A stretch of 33,738 nt of DNA from Candidatus Parcubacteria bacterium (GCA_003599635.1 QZIX01000015.1:1-33738); one strand, 5' to 3'; shown: positions 15,744 through 23,380, counted from the first letter of the stretch. Notes: a model not told the origin generated them from the sequence alone. Translations and numbers: made by a program.

Positions 15744-16064
15744 TTAGATCTTTAAATCATCAACAACCGAGGTATCAGCTTCAGCGGCTCTGCTCCTTGA
15801 TTGTCTGCCGCCTTCCGGCTCTTCAATCTTTAGATTGACGCGAGCGTTGTTTTTGGCGCCGACAATTTTTAGCAAGGTGCGGATAGCTCTTGCTGTCTGA
15901 CCCTGTCGTCCAATGACATAACCCATATCTTGTGGGTTAATCTTGAGAGTAATTAATACTCCCATCTCGTCAACTTTTCTGTCGGTTGTCACATCTTCAG
16001 GATGGGCAACGATAGCTTTGACGATACTTTCTACGAATTCCTGGTCTGTTACAGTTTTTGCCAT
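15744..16064 (-). CDS. khpA: KH-domain RNA-binding protein KhpA
   Basis: 106 residues from ATG 16064 (an upstream TTG at 16088 would add MWRDGKAL and is unlikely). A single KH domain with ITLKINPQDMGYVIGRQGQTARAIRTLL carries the GxxG loop (GRQG) that grips RNA. N-terminal VESIVKAIVAHPEDV is typical of the family. KhpA acts with KhpB in RNA metabolism and division control in Firmicutes. The acidic/Ser tail (about 80-106) is low complexity. In many bacteria khpA lies between rpsP and trmD; here it still lies between them but separated by several genes. Confidence 0.9.
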   Translation of the reverse strand: MAKTVTDQEFVESIVKAIVAHPEDVTTDRKVDEMGVLITLKINPQDMGYVIGRQGQTARAIRTLLKIVGAKNNARVNLKIEEPEGGRQSRSRAAEADTSVVDDLKI

Positions 16065-16295
16065 AAGTGCTTTTCCATCCCGCCACAAAAAATTTTTCTG
16101 TGTCGGAATTTACTTGTTAATTCAATCAGTACTGTCGACCTATTACTCCCATATCAGGAAGTTGATTTTAAAAAACAGTCTGACCATTTTTTAACGGTTC
16201 TCTAAATTTAGAACCAATAACTATTATAGCATATAATAAACATTTGTCAAGTAAGAGAGTAATTATTAATTTTGAAGGTGGTTTATTCAAAGTTA

Positions 16296-16845
16296 TTAAT
16301 TTATTGAAGTGTATTGCCAGTCATCAGACAAATGATGTTTTGAGAAGTTATAAATGGTGTAATGATAATAATTTTGCAGGTCTTTTACATTTCTAATAAT
16401 ATGGTCATAGTCAGATTTCTGCCATTTGAATTTATGAAATGGATTAAGGCTGCCACTTAAATCTATTTTTATATTTTAATAAATTTGGAGCTGTAAAATT
16501 TTTTGAAAAGCGATATGAGAATTGTTGACCCTGAAGGCGACATTCCGGAATGTCGCCTTCAATTACATAATTAATATCTCTTGACGACTCTTTTTTTAAT
16601 GATTGGATGACTTTTGAGATATTATATTTTTCACTCGCCTGTAATAATATATGCGCATGATTATGAAGAATGCAAAAACCGTATAATACAAAACTCTTTA
16701 ACTTCTGGCACAATAAAATTTCTTCAACCAATAAATCACAAAAAATTCTTTCCCTAAATAATGGAGAACTATTGTCTGTCTTTATAGTAATGAAGTAAAC
16801 GGCATTATCAATCTTGTAACGTTTTTGCGAGTTTTGATGCAACAT
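16296..16845 (-). pseudogene. REP-associated tyrosine transposase (RAYT), frameshifted
   Basis: From ATG 16845 a 133-residue frame gives the Y1_Tnp HUH domain: YFITIKT, FVLYGFCILHNHAHILL (metal-binding His-Ala-His) and VIQSLKKESSRDIN. It stops at 16444. A second frame, joined near the A5 run (plus 16466-16470), continues KFKWQKSDYDHIIRNVKDL to a stop at 16296 and holds the expected catalytic tyrosine (SDYDH). So the gene is full-length but frameshifted. A 28-bp REP-like palindrome (16533-16560) is inserted in frame, coding EGDIPECRLQ. RAYTs mobilise REP palindromes, and two similar palindromes lie 2 kb away. Confidence 0.75.
16533..16560. repeat. REP-like palindrome inside the RAYT gene, copy 3
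   Basis: A perfect 28-bp palindrome (GAAGGCGACATTCC / GGAATGTCGCCTTC) nearly identical to copy 1 at 14433-14460. It lies inside the transposase coding frame without breaking it. Confidence 0.85.
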
Positions 16846-16849
16846 AAAA

Positions 16850-16867
16850 AACGGCTTTTACGCCGTT
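16850..16867. terminator. Hairpin just upstream of the RAYT gene
   Basis: Stem AACGGC / GCCGTT with a TTTT-rich minus-strand tail directly before the RAYT start codon. It could be a terminator or a processed REP-like structure. Confidence 0.45.
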
Positions 16868-16910
16868 GATTCATATTTTAAACTAATGGCAAAAATCCGT
16901 CAAAGGCTTA

Positions 16911-16941
16911 AAAAAAACCGGCTAACATGGTGTTAGCCGGG
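16911..16941 (-). terminator. Terminator of serA
   Basis: Stem CCGGCTAAC / GTTAGCCGG (minus strand) followed by eight T, 13 nt beyond the serA stop. Confidence 0.9.
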
Positions 16942-16953
16942 ATTAAGAGATAT

Positions 16954-18195
16954 TCAGAATTTCAGGTCAAAATTTCTGACCTTGATGACAAAAGACAAAC
17001 CATCCCTGGTTTTCAGATTGTAAAGCTCAGTCACGAGGCTTTCTGGAACGGCAGTATCCGTATCAATCACATTAAAAACAATGTGCTCTTTGGTACGGTG
17101 AAGACCTTGGTCGGCGATATTTATACCCGCATCATAAAATGGTCCTGTTAGTATGTGGAGCGCGCCCGGCACATCTTTGTGCACCACAACCACCCGGTGG
17201 CTGCCCGGATTATCAAGCTCTTCGTTTGGATGCATCTTCGGCAGATTGACCGCATTGTCGACCTGGCCCCAGAGCCAATAGTTTAAAAACTGCCGCACAA
17301 TCGTCTTGGAAGAAGCTTTCTGTCCTTCCTCGGATTGACCTCCTATGTGTGGGGTCCAGATTACATTTTCCACATCAGGCGCCTCGGCGGCAACCGGCGG
17401 TTCAGAGTTAAATACATCAGCGGCAAAACCGCCGACTTTTTTTTCTTTTATGGCTTCAAAAACTTCCTGATGGTTGACGATGCCGCCGCGCGACAAGTTT
17501 ATTATCTTTACTCCTTTCTTCATCTGATTGATGGTGGCGGCGCAAATCATATTTCTCGTGCCTTCGGTAAGCGGAACATGCAAAGTGATAATATCGGCTA
17601 AAGCATAAAGTTCGCCGATGTTTTCAACGAAGCGACCGTTACTTTCCCATTTTTCCTTATCCACCTCGTAGATGACGACTTTGGTGCCGAAAGTTACTGC
17701 ATATTTAACGACCAGACTGCCAGTTTGGCCGTAGCCGATAACGCCGATTGTCTTGCCTCGAAGTTCCGTGCCGATAAACTTTTTCTTTTCCCATTTGCCC
17801 GACTTAATTGATCTATCGGCATCAATCACCCGACGCGACAGATTCAGCATCTGGGTAAATGCCAGTTCGGCAACAGCTACCGCGGTCTCGTTGCCTGCGT
17901 TGGCGACAACAATGCCCTTTTTTGTGGCGGATTTAACGTCAATATTGTCGATACCGACACCGGCGCGGCCGATTGCCAATAAATTTCTGGCAGCCTCCAA
18001 GTGCTCAGCCATAACTTTGGTACCGGACCTGACACCCAAAAAATCAATGTTGGATATCGCTTCAAGCAATTCGTTGTGGGACATGCTTTTATCTCTGGCG
18101 TCGACTACCATTTCTTCTCTTTGCATAAGCTCCTGGACTCCTGCCTTATGGAATCCGTCAAGTAAAAGAACGTGTGCTTTCTTGTTCCCGTTCAT
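16954..18195 (-). CDS. serA: D-3-phosphoglycerate dehydrogenase
   Basis: 413 residues. It oxidises 3-phosphoglycerate with NAD+, the first step of serine synthesis. Residues about 45-300 are the D-2-hydroxyacid dehydrogenase core: AIGRAGVGIDNIDV, NAD-binding GVIGYGQTGSLV (GxGxxG), LSRGGIV (catalytic Arg), a Glu-bearing SEPP segment, and WTPHIGG (catalytic His). The C-terminal 75 residues (VVVVHKDVPGALHILTGPF...) form an ACT domain, the usual serine sensor, so feedback inhibition is likely. AAGGAG lies 9 nt before ATG. Upstream are a promoter, Ser-rich leader peptide and attenuator. No serB or serC is in the window. Confidence 0.95.
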   Translation of the reverse strand: MNGNKKAHVLLLDGFHKAGVQELMQREEMVVDARDKSMSHNELLEAISNIDFLGVRSGTKVMAEHLEAARNLLAIGRAGVGIDNIDVKSATKKGIVVANAGNETAVAVAELAFTQMLNLSRRVIDADRSIKSGKWEKKKFIGTELRGKTIGVIGYGQTGSLVVKYAVTFGTKVVIYEVDKEKWESNGRFVENIGELYALADIITLHVPLTEGTRNMICAATINQMKKGVKIINLSRGGIVNHQEVFEAIKEKKVGGFAADVFNSEPPVAAEAPDVENVIWTPHIGGQSEEGQKASSKTIVRQFLNYWLWGQVDNAVNLPKMHPNEELDNPGSHRVVVVHKDVPGALHILTGPFYDAGINIADQGLHRTKEHIVFNVIDTDTAVPESLVTELYNLKTRDGLSFVIKVRNFDLKF

Positions 18196-18230
18196 CTCTT
18201 GTATCTCCTTTTTGTTGTAATGTACGAAGC

Positions 18231-18311
18231 TAAAAACAAAAACCAGCCGTTCTTGTGGAAGGCTAGCTGTTTTTACTTTAACGTGAATCTATGCAGAAAA
18301 AAACCTTCCAC
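18231..18311 (-). promoter_or_regulatory. serA attenuator: terminator and antiterminator
   Basis: Minus strand. Terminator: AGCTAGCC (18261-18268) pairs with GGCTGGTT (18241-18248) over 8 bp and is followed by TTTGTTTTT. Antiterminator: GTGGAAGGTT (18302-18311), at the end of the leader peptide frame, pairs over 10 bp with AGCCTTCCAC (18255-18264), which contains half of the terminator stem, so the two folds exclude each other. A third segment, ACCTTTCC (18367-18374), can pair with GGAAGGT and free the terminator. This is the four-segment logic of amino-acid operon attenuators; pairing is from direct reading, regulation is inference. Confidence 0.85.
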
Positions 18312-18390
18312 CAAAGGCTGATGATGAACATGATGATGAGCAGATTATGCTCCAGCTTGATTGCGCGGAAAGGTATTTCTTAAGATTCAT
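18289..18390 (-). CDS. serA leader peptide, serine-rich
   Basis: 33 codons from ATG 18390 to TAG at 18289. It has 11 Ser codons, including CSSSCSSS (residues 17-24), where the six Ser are all TCA. The peptide overlaps the antiterminator segment. If charged tRNA-Ser(UGA) is scarce, the ribosome stalls on the run, segment 1 is covered and the antiterminator forms; otherwise the terminator forms. No Shine-Dalgarno is present, and the promoter puts the transcription start at about the ATG, so it should be translated as a leaderless message. Confidence 0.85.
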   Translation of the reverse strand: MNLKKYLSAQSSWSIICSSSCSSSAFGGRFFSA

Positions 18391-18399
18391 ATTGTTGAT

Positions 18400-18428
18400 A
18401 TCTTATACCATCAATTTAAAAGTGTCAA
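18400..18428 (-). promoter_or_regulatory. Promoter of the serA leader
   Basis: Minus strand TTGACA (18423-18428), 17 nt, TAAGAT (18400-18405). The leader ATG follows 9 nt after the -10 box. Confidence 0.7.
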
Positions 18429-18481
18429 ATTAAGTATAATCAACCATAATAATAATTTCTTTTCTGTTCAATAAACAAAAT

Positions 18482-18503
18482 CTCCCCCTGAATCGGGGGA
18501 GAA
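18482..18503 (-). terminator. Terminator of rpsP
   Basis: Stem CTCCCCC / GGGGGAG with a short loop, then ATTTTG on the minus strand, 9 nt after the rpsP stop. It separates rpsP from serA. Confidence 0.75.
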
Positions 18504-18512
18504 AAGATGTGA

Positions 18513-18908
18513 TTATTTTTTTTCTTCCGGCTTAGCTTCTGGTTTAGGTGGTTCTTCTTTCAGGGCTTCTTTAACTTCAGATTTTGTTTCCGGTTTTGGC
18601 CCCTCTGCCTTTGGGGCTTCGGCTTTTGCCTCTTCGGTTTTTTTCTTGCTCTTTGATGCTTTGACCTTTTTTCCGGTAATGATATTTTTATCAAGGAATA
18701 GATTGTTTAACGTGGGGGAAAGCTTGGCACCTCTGCCTATCCAAAAAAGTATCCTGTCTTTTTTAAAATCACCGGCTTTGGTGTGCGGGTCATAATGGCC
18801 CAGGTACTCCAATGCCCTGCCCTGGGTGTCTTTGGATTTTTCCGAAACAATTATCCTGTAAGTCGGATATTTTCTTTTGCCATAGCGGGAAAAACGAATT
18901 GCTAACAT
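18513..18908 (-). CDS. rpsP: 30S ribosomal protein S16
   Basis: 131 residues. Residues 1-80 are S16: MLAIRFSRYGKRKYPTYRIIVSEKSKDTQGRALEYLGHYDP, then WIGRGAKLSPTLNNLF. S16 helps assemble the 30S body. Residues 85-131 are a low-complexity Lys/Glu/Pro/Ala tail (KAEAPKAEGPKPE...), longer than in most S16 proteins. It has its own promoter (18960-18988) and terminator, so it is expressed apart from khpA and trmD, which normally share its operon. Confidence 0.95.
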   Translation of the reverse strand: MLAIRFSRYGKRKYPTYRIIVSEKSKDTQGRALEYLGHYDPHTKAGDFKKDRILFWIGRGAKLSPTLNNLFLDKNIITGKKVKASKSKKKTEEAKAEAPKAEGPKPETKSEVKEALKEEPPKPEAKPEEKK

Positions 18909-18959
18909 AAAAAAAATAAACTAATTAATAATGAATTATGAGCGCAATGACGTAGAAGT

Positions 18960-18988
18960 ATAGTAAATTATTTTTTAAGAAATGTCAA
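18960..18988 (-). promoter_or_regulatory. Promoter of rpsP
   Basis: Minus strand TTGACA (18983-18988), 17 nt, TACTAT (18960-18965). The leader to ATG is about 45 nt and AT-rich, without a Shine-Dalgarno. Confidence 0.65.
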
Positions 18989-19105
18989 GGACTTAAATCC
19001 AAAGCCCTAAACTCAAATGCCAATTCAATATCAAATTATTAATGCCAAATGCTTTGGGATTTGTACTTTGAGCTTGATTTGAAATTTGGATTTTGACATT
19101 TGTAC

Positions 19106-21409
19106 TTATCGATTTACTAATGCTTCAGCGTCTTCTAACTTAATACTGAGTAGTTTGGAAACACCGTCATCGCCCATGGAAACACCGTATAAAATATTGG
19201 CTTTATACATTGTGGCGCGATTGTGAGTGATGGTTATAAACTGGGTCTTGTGGGAAAGTTCATCCAAAATCTGGGCAAACCGCTGCGAATTGGCTTCATC
19301 CAGTGCCGCATCCACTTCATCAAGCACCACGAACGGCGAAGGATTATTGGAAATAATGGCGCAAATAAGGGCAATGGAAGTCAACGCTCTTTCACCGCCT
19401 GAAAGCATGCTAATATTTTTTAATTTTTTTCCCGGGGGAGTGGCAAATATTTCTATGCCTTTGATGGTTTTGTCCGATTCCAGCTTCTTCCACGGCTTTT
19501 TTTCATCATTGCTTGCATCATTGCCGTTGGCGTTCTTGCCGTTGCCGATTTCTTCCTTAATAATTTCTTTTTCGGCTTTCTTCTCTTCTTTGATCAATGA
19601 AAGTTCCGCCCTGCCGCCGTTAAACAAAATTTTAAAATACTTCTGAAATTCATTATTGATATTTTTAAAGGAAGAATCAAACTGTAAATGGATATTTTCA
19701 TCCAAATCCTTGATCACTTCTTCCAAAGAGCTTATTGATTTGTTTAAATCTTCCGACTGGCCGGATAAAAAATCAAAACGTTCCTTTGTTTCCCTGTATT
19801 CCTTGACTGCTTCCGGATCAATTCCGCCTATAAGCTCTAGCTGATGCTTCAAATGATGGATCTGTTGCAATGTCTGCGTTTCGTCAAAACTTTTTTGGCT
19901 TTGGTATTCGTCCAACCAGGCGAAATCTTTCATTTCGTCTTTTATTTCTTCTTCCAGGTCTTCCCGTTTGGTTTCCAGGCGGGTTAATTCCACCCTCAGC
20001 TCGGAATTTTTGCCGTTTAAAAAATTCAAATCGGTCTGCTGCTTTTGATATTGGCGCTGCAACTGGAAAAATTCGCCTTTCTGTTCGTCTTGCTTTTGAT
20101 TAAAACCGTCAATATCCGCCTGCGCCACTTTTACTTTGCTTTCCAGATCTTTGAGTTTTTCCAAAATTGACTGTTGTTCTTTTTCCAGCGCCGGATCAAT
20201 TTCGCTTATTTTTTTCTTTTGCGGATTTTCCAGATCCGAAATCAAAACCTTTAAACTCTCTTCAAGTTTTTGTGAAAATTTCAGAATCTCGGAAAAATTT
20301 TTTTGATCAATAGCATTTTTTAATTCATCTTGAATTTTCCGGCTTTCTTTCAGACGGTTTATAACTTCCGAAAGAGGCATTGCCTCCATTTTAAAACTCC
20401 TCTGGCGGGCAAGCTCGATTTTATTTTTTAAGATAAGCTGTTTTTCCGTTAAACCGTTTTTTTCTTCCAGCAGTTTTTGAAAATTAGACTGAAGTCTATT
20501 AAAATTTTCAGTCCGGGAATCCTGTTTTTCCAGATCAAAAAGTTTGTTTTTGGTTAAACTCAGTTCAGACTGTTTTTTTTCCGTTTGATCCTTAAGGTTT
20601 TCGTATTCCGGTTTCAATCCCTTTATTTTATTTTCTATATCATGCCACAAAGTGCCGAAATAACTGATTTGCACCTGGCGCAATTCTTTTTCTATAATTT
20701 CCCTCTTTTCCAGGCGGTTGACCTGGCGCGTTAAAGACCTTAGGCGCGGTTCTATTTCATTTAACAAAACTTCCACTGATTTAAGATTCTGCCAGGCCAG
20801 CTCCAGTTTGTTTATGGACTGGTCGCGCTTGATTTGAAACTGCCTGACACCGACAGCCTCGTCAAAAAATTCCTTTCTTTCCGCCGGCGAAGCCACTAGG
20901 ATAGAATCGATCATTCCCTGGGAGATGATACTGTAACTTTTCTGGCCGAAATTGGCTTTGGCAATCAGCATTAAAATATCCTGCAGTCTGACTTTACTCT
21001 TATTGATTAAATATTCGCCTTCGCCTGAACGGTAAAGCCGGCGGGTGATTACCACCTCCGGATAATCGATATCGACTGTTTTATCTTCATTATTAATATG
21101 GAGGGAAACTTCCGCCATCCCTAAACGCCCGCGCCGATCAGATCCGGAAAAAATAACGTCGTCGGATTTTTTGCCGCGGACAGACTTCATGCTTTGTTCG
21201 CCCAATGCCCAGCGGATAGCGTCGGCAATATTGGATTTGCCCGAACCGTTGGGGCCGACAATAGCGGCAATGCCGCAGATTTTTTTCGGCAAGGGCGAAC
21301 TTGCGCCGTTTTCTGTGAGCGGACAGCCCTTTCCCGGATGGGGAAATTCCAAAACGGTTTTATTGGCGAAAGACTTAAAGCCCAGAATTTCAATTTTTTG
21401 CAAAAACAT
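19106..21409 (-). CDS. smc: SMC-family chromosome segregation ATPase, short form
   Basis: 767 residues; typical bacterial SMC has about 1180. N-terminal head: FKSFANKTVLEF, Walker A GPNGSGKS (52-59), then IRWALGEQ and IISQG. Residues about 210-560 are coiled coil. C-terminal head: signature LSGGERALTSIAL (about 669), Walker B VVLDEVDAALDEANSQRF (about 694-711) and ITHNRATM. No Gly-rich hinge domain is recognisable between the two coiled-coil halves, so dimerisation must differ or occur through a minimal turn. Residues 24-43 are an extra segment just before Walker A. It should load on DNA to compact and segregate chromosomes; scpA and scpB are not seen nearby. Confidence 0.88.
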   Translation of the reverse strand: MFLQKIEILGFKSFANKTVLEFPHPGKGCPLTENGASSPLPKKICGIAAIVGPNGSGKSNIADAIRWALGEQSMKSVRGKKSDDVIFSGSDRRGRLGMAEVSLHINNEDKTVDIDYPEVVITRRLYRSGEGEYLINKSKVRLQDILMLIAKANFGQKSYSIISQGMIDSILVASPAERKEFFDEAVGVRQFQIKRDQSINKLELAWQNLKSVEVLLNEIEPRLRSLTRQVNRLEKREIIEKELRQVQISYFGTLWHDIENKIKGLKPEYENLKDQTEKKQSELSLTKNKLFDLEKQDSRTENFNRLQSNFQKLLEEKNGLTEKQLILKNKIELARQRSFKMEAMPLSEVINRLKESRKIQDELKNAIDQKNFSEILKFSQKLEESLKVLISDLENPQKKKISEIDPALEKEQQSILEKLKDLESKVKVAQADIDGFNQKQDEQKGEFFQLQRQYQKQQTDLNFLNGKNSELRVELTRLETKREDLEEEIKDEMKDFAWLDEYQSQKSFDETQTLQQIHHLKHQLELIGGIDPEAVKEYRETKERFDFLSGQSEDLNKSISSLEEVIKDLDENIHLQFDSSFKNINNEFQKYFKILFNGGRAELSLIKEEKKAEKEIIKEEIGNGKNANGNDASNDEKKPWKKLESDKTIKGIEIFATPPGKKLKNISMLSGGERALTSIALICAIISNNPSPFVVLDEVDAALDEANSQRFAQILDELSHKTQFITITHNRATMYKANILYGVSMGDDGVSKLLSIKLEDAEALVNR
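21287..21345. repeat. Palindrome-bounded in-frame insert in smc
   Basis: The segment encoding PHPGKGCPLTENGASSPLPKK interrupts the usual short link between the first strand and Walker A. Its DNA starts and ends with complementary AAGGGC / GCCCTT. It keeps the frame, like palindromic elements that insert inside genes in Rickettsia. Origin is inference. Confidence 0.5.
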
Positions 21410-21482
21410 AAAAAAATAAATTAGCTGACCAGCTGTTTACCCGGCGAGCTGACCAGTTTATGAAATCATTTTACCAAAAACA

Positions 21483-21511
21483 TTGACAAAATACAATATT
21501 TATGCTAATAT
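21483..21511 (+). promoter_or_regulatory. Promoter upstream of small ORFs and prs leader
   Basis: TTGACA (21483-21488), 17 nt ending TGC, TAATAT (21506-21511). Confidence 0.75.
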
Positions 21512-21564
21512 TTTAAGTTAAAAAAAGGGGATTTCAATAAACCTATTCGTTAAGGAGAAAGCAA

Positions 21565-21669
21565 ATGTTTTCTGAAAACCTGTTTCCAGGCAGTATTGTA
21601 GTAAGAAATAGCTGTCCTGATAAAGTTAACCGGAGCCAATTAAATGAGAAAGGTGACCCCTTCTATTAG
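21565..21669 (+). CDS. Small ORF (34 residues) upstream of prs
   Basis: ATG with an ideal Shine-Dalgarno (AAGGAG, 9 nt upstream) and a strong promoter 54 nt before it. The 34-residue product (MFSENLFPGSIVVRNSCPDK...) is not recognised. It ends in TAG directly followed by an in-frame ATG of a second small ORF. It has no clear amino-acid bias of a leader peptide. Real translation is likely; function unknown. Confidence 0.5.
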   Translation: MFSENLFPGSIVVRNSCPDKVNRSQLNEKGDPFY

Positions 21670-21732
21670 ATGAAAAAAGACAAACGGCTTTTTTTGACAG
21701 AAAATTCTGCCGGTACCATTTTCACGAATTAA
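21670..21732 (+). CDS. Small ORF (20 residues), abutting the previous one
   Basis: ATG follows the TAG of the 34-residue ORF without a gap and in the same frame; product MKKDKRLFLTENSAGTIFTN. Either coupled translation or one broken 55-codon gene. Low support on its own. Confidence 0.3.
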   Translation: MKKDKRLFLTENSAGTIFTN

Positions 21733-22266
21733 GCCTCCAGGCGGTTATTGACTATATCTTACAGTCATGGCCGGCTAAAATGGCAAAAAACTGTCAAGGA
21801 TATCAGATATTCGTACCCGAAGAAAAAATGCGTTTTTGGTTTGGCAAAAACGCTTGGTCATGGATTCGAAAAAAAACGAATCCGCGCCTTTTCTCTTAAT
21901 AAGAATAATTTTCATGCACTACCATATTGCTCAATATGGTAATTTTTTAATGAAGTTGACAACAAATATTGTTAACTACTTGCCGTTACCATATAACGAT
22001 ATATGGTAATAGTCTGTTTTCATTTTGAACTAAAAATAATACACATTATTTTATAGAGCTTCCACAACCACATGTCGAGATGTGGTAATGAAAAATTTAA
22101 AGGTTGAATTACCAATACTGACCTCTAACTACTGATAACTGGTAACTGACACCTCATATTGATTTGACTACTAACTGCAAATTCTCTAAGATGTTAGTGG
22201 TTTTTTAGGAGGTTAAAAATTCAATTCAATAGGAAGTGTTTTTTTGACAATTGAAGGAGGAAGAAC
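21733..22266 (+). other. Long structured region upstream of prs
   Basis: No gene supported. Hairpins seen: GCGTTTTT / CAAAAACGC (21830-21853), GGATTCG / CGAATCC (21862-21885), and three related ones closing with (A/T)(T/G)GTAAT: TACCATATTG/CAATATGGTAAT (21918-21942, with T6 after it), TTACCATAT/ATATGGTAA (21986-22011) and CCACAT/ATGTGG (22070-22085). A possible promoter (TTGAAC..TATTTT, 22026-22054), a 15-codon frame (ATG 22088 to 22135) and a terminator (22168-22206) lie before the prs ribosome site. Low-complexity CTGATAACTGGTAACTG occurs near 22133. Confidence 0.5.
22168..22206 (+). terminator. Terminator-like hairpin in the prs leader
   Basis: CTACTAAC (22168-22175) pairs with GTTAGTGG (22193-22200) over 8 bp and is followed by six T, 60 nt before the prs start. 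CCTCTAAC at 22122-22129 can pair with the same GTTAGTGG. It may be an attenuator or the end of an upstream transcript. Confidence 0.6.
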
Positions 22267-23232
22267 ATGTACTCGGTTTATGGTCCTTTGAAAATTCTTT
22301 CTTGTGAAGCAGCATTACACTCTGGCTTCGGACCAACTGTTGCCGGCCTATTAGCTGCGCCTCTCGTCAAAAGACGTGTAAAGATCTTTAGTAATGAAAA
22401 TCTAATGCCCGAGATCGACCCTTCTGAGGATCTAGAAGGGTGCGATGTCTACATCCTGCAACAACAGGTGTCACCTCTTTCCCAACAGATGATTGAACTT
22501 CTTCTTTTCATCGACGCTGCCAAGACTACATGTAAGGCAGCGCGTGTAACAGTCGTGTTGCCATACTATTTTTATGCGCGAACAGACCGTACCGATGGCA
22601 GAAAAATTTCAGCCGCAGCGGCTCTTTGGAGCAAACTGTATCAAAGAGCCGGTGCAGATCGTATCTTAACAATGGATCCTCACACAAATACTATCGAGGC
22701 ACAATCGCGAATCCCGCTTGATGCTCTACATGCAACAGTCTATTTACTGGCAAAGGTTTTGGGAGAAATTGGAAAAGAAGGAAAGGTCGTGGTAGCCACA
22801 GATCAGGGTTCAGCGAAATACAGTGGCGTCTACGCTGACTATTTCAATTTGCCATTGGCAGTAATCGACAAACGCCGAACTGACGATTCGGAAAAACCAA
22901 AAATGGTCGGCATTCTGGGGGAAGTGAATGGACTTACTGCAATTTTCTGTGATGATGAAACATTAAGCGGTAATACCTTGATTGACGCAGCTGAAATGGT
23001 AAAGTCGCGCGGCGCAAAAACAGCAATTGCAGTAGTAAGCCATGGATTTCTAAGTCTTGGTGTTAATAAAATTGAGGATTCCAAACTTGACCGCCTGGTT
23101 ATCACTGATACTGTGCCAATAATTGAAGAAAAAATTACGAAGAAGATTCAAGTCGTAACTATCGCCCAAATGTTTGCTGATGCCATAAGAAAAATGCACG
23201 GCTCACGAACATCAACAGAAAGCATTACCTAG
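22267..23232 (+). CDS. prs: Ribose-phosphate pyrophosphokinase
   Basis: 321 residues, normal length. It makes PRPP from ribose 5-phosphate and ATP for nucleotides, His and Trp. Seen: VLPYYFYARTDR (about 99-110, ATP loop, normally YARQDR), DPHTNTIEAQ (metal/His region, about 138-147), VVATDQGSAKY, DKRRTD and the PRPP loop CDDETLSGNT (from Asp229; most enzymes have DD(I/M)(I/V)DTGGT). The Gly-Gly to Ser-Gly-Asn change and YARTDR are deviations but keep the frame of the motif. AAGGAGG lies 7 nt before the ATG, and a strong terminator follows. Confidence 0.93.
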   Translation: MYSVYGPLKILSCEAALHSGFGPTVAGLLAAPLVKRRVKIFSNENLMPEIDPSEDLEGCDVYILQQQVSPLSQQMIELLLFIDAAKTTCKAARVTVVLPYYFYARTDRTDGRKISAAAALWSKLYQRAGADRILTMDPHTNTIEAQSRIPLDALHATVYLLAKVLGEIGKEGKVVVATDQGSAKYSGVYADYFNLPLAVIDKRRTDDSEKPKMVGILGEVNGLTAIFCDDETLSGNTLIDAAEMVKSRGAKTAIAVVSHGFLSLGVNKIEDSKLDRLVITDTVPIIEEKITKKIQVVTIAQMFADAIRKMHGSRTSTESIT

Positions 23233-23244
23233 CGTGATACAACT

Positions 23245-23288
23245 GCGCACTTTCGGAAATCGCGTTTTCCGAAAGTGCGCCTTTTTTT
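23245..23288 (+). terminator. Terminator of prs
   Basis: Perfect stem GCGCACTTTCGGAAA / TTTCCGAAAGTGCGC followed by CTTTTTTT. Confidence 0.95.
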
Positions 23289-23351
23289 AAAATTACGAAT
23301 TAAGAATCAATACGAATATTACGAATACTTAGCTGTCTGCTGTAAGTATAT

Positions 23352-23380
23352 TTGACAGTTATAACTTTATCTGCTAGCTT
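23352..23380 (+). promoter_or_regulatory. Promoter of the dapA leader
   Basis: TTGACA (23352-23357), 17 nt ending TGC, TAGCTT (23375-23380). The leader peptide ATG follows 6 nt after the -10 box. Confidence 0.65.

Noticed and set aside
21748-21942. 64-residue open frame upstream of prs
   Set aside because: No ribosome site, covers two stable hairpins and low-complexity sequence; peptide not protein-like.
22088-22135. 15-codon leader peptide before prs
   Set aside because: No bias toward one amino acid and no antiterminator that would sequester the 5' arm of the terminator; kept only as part of the leader description.
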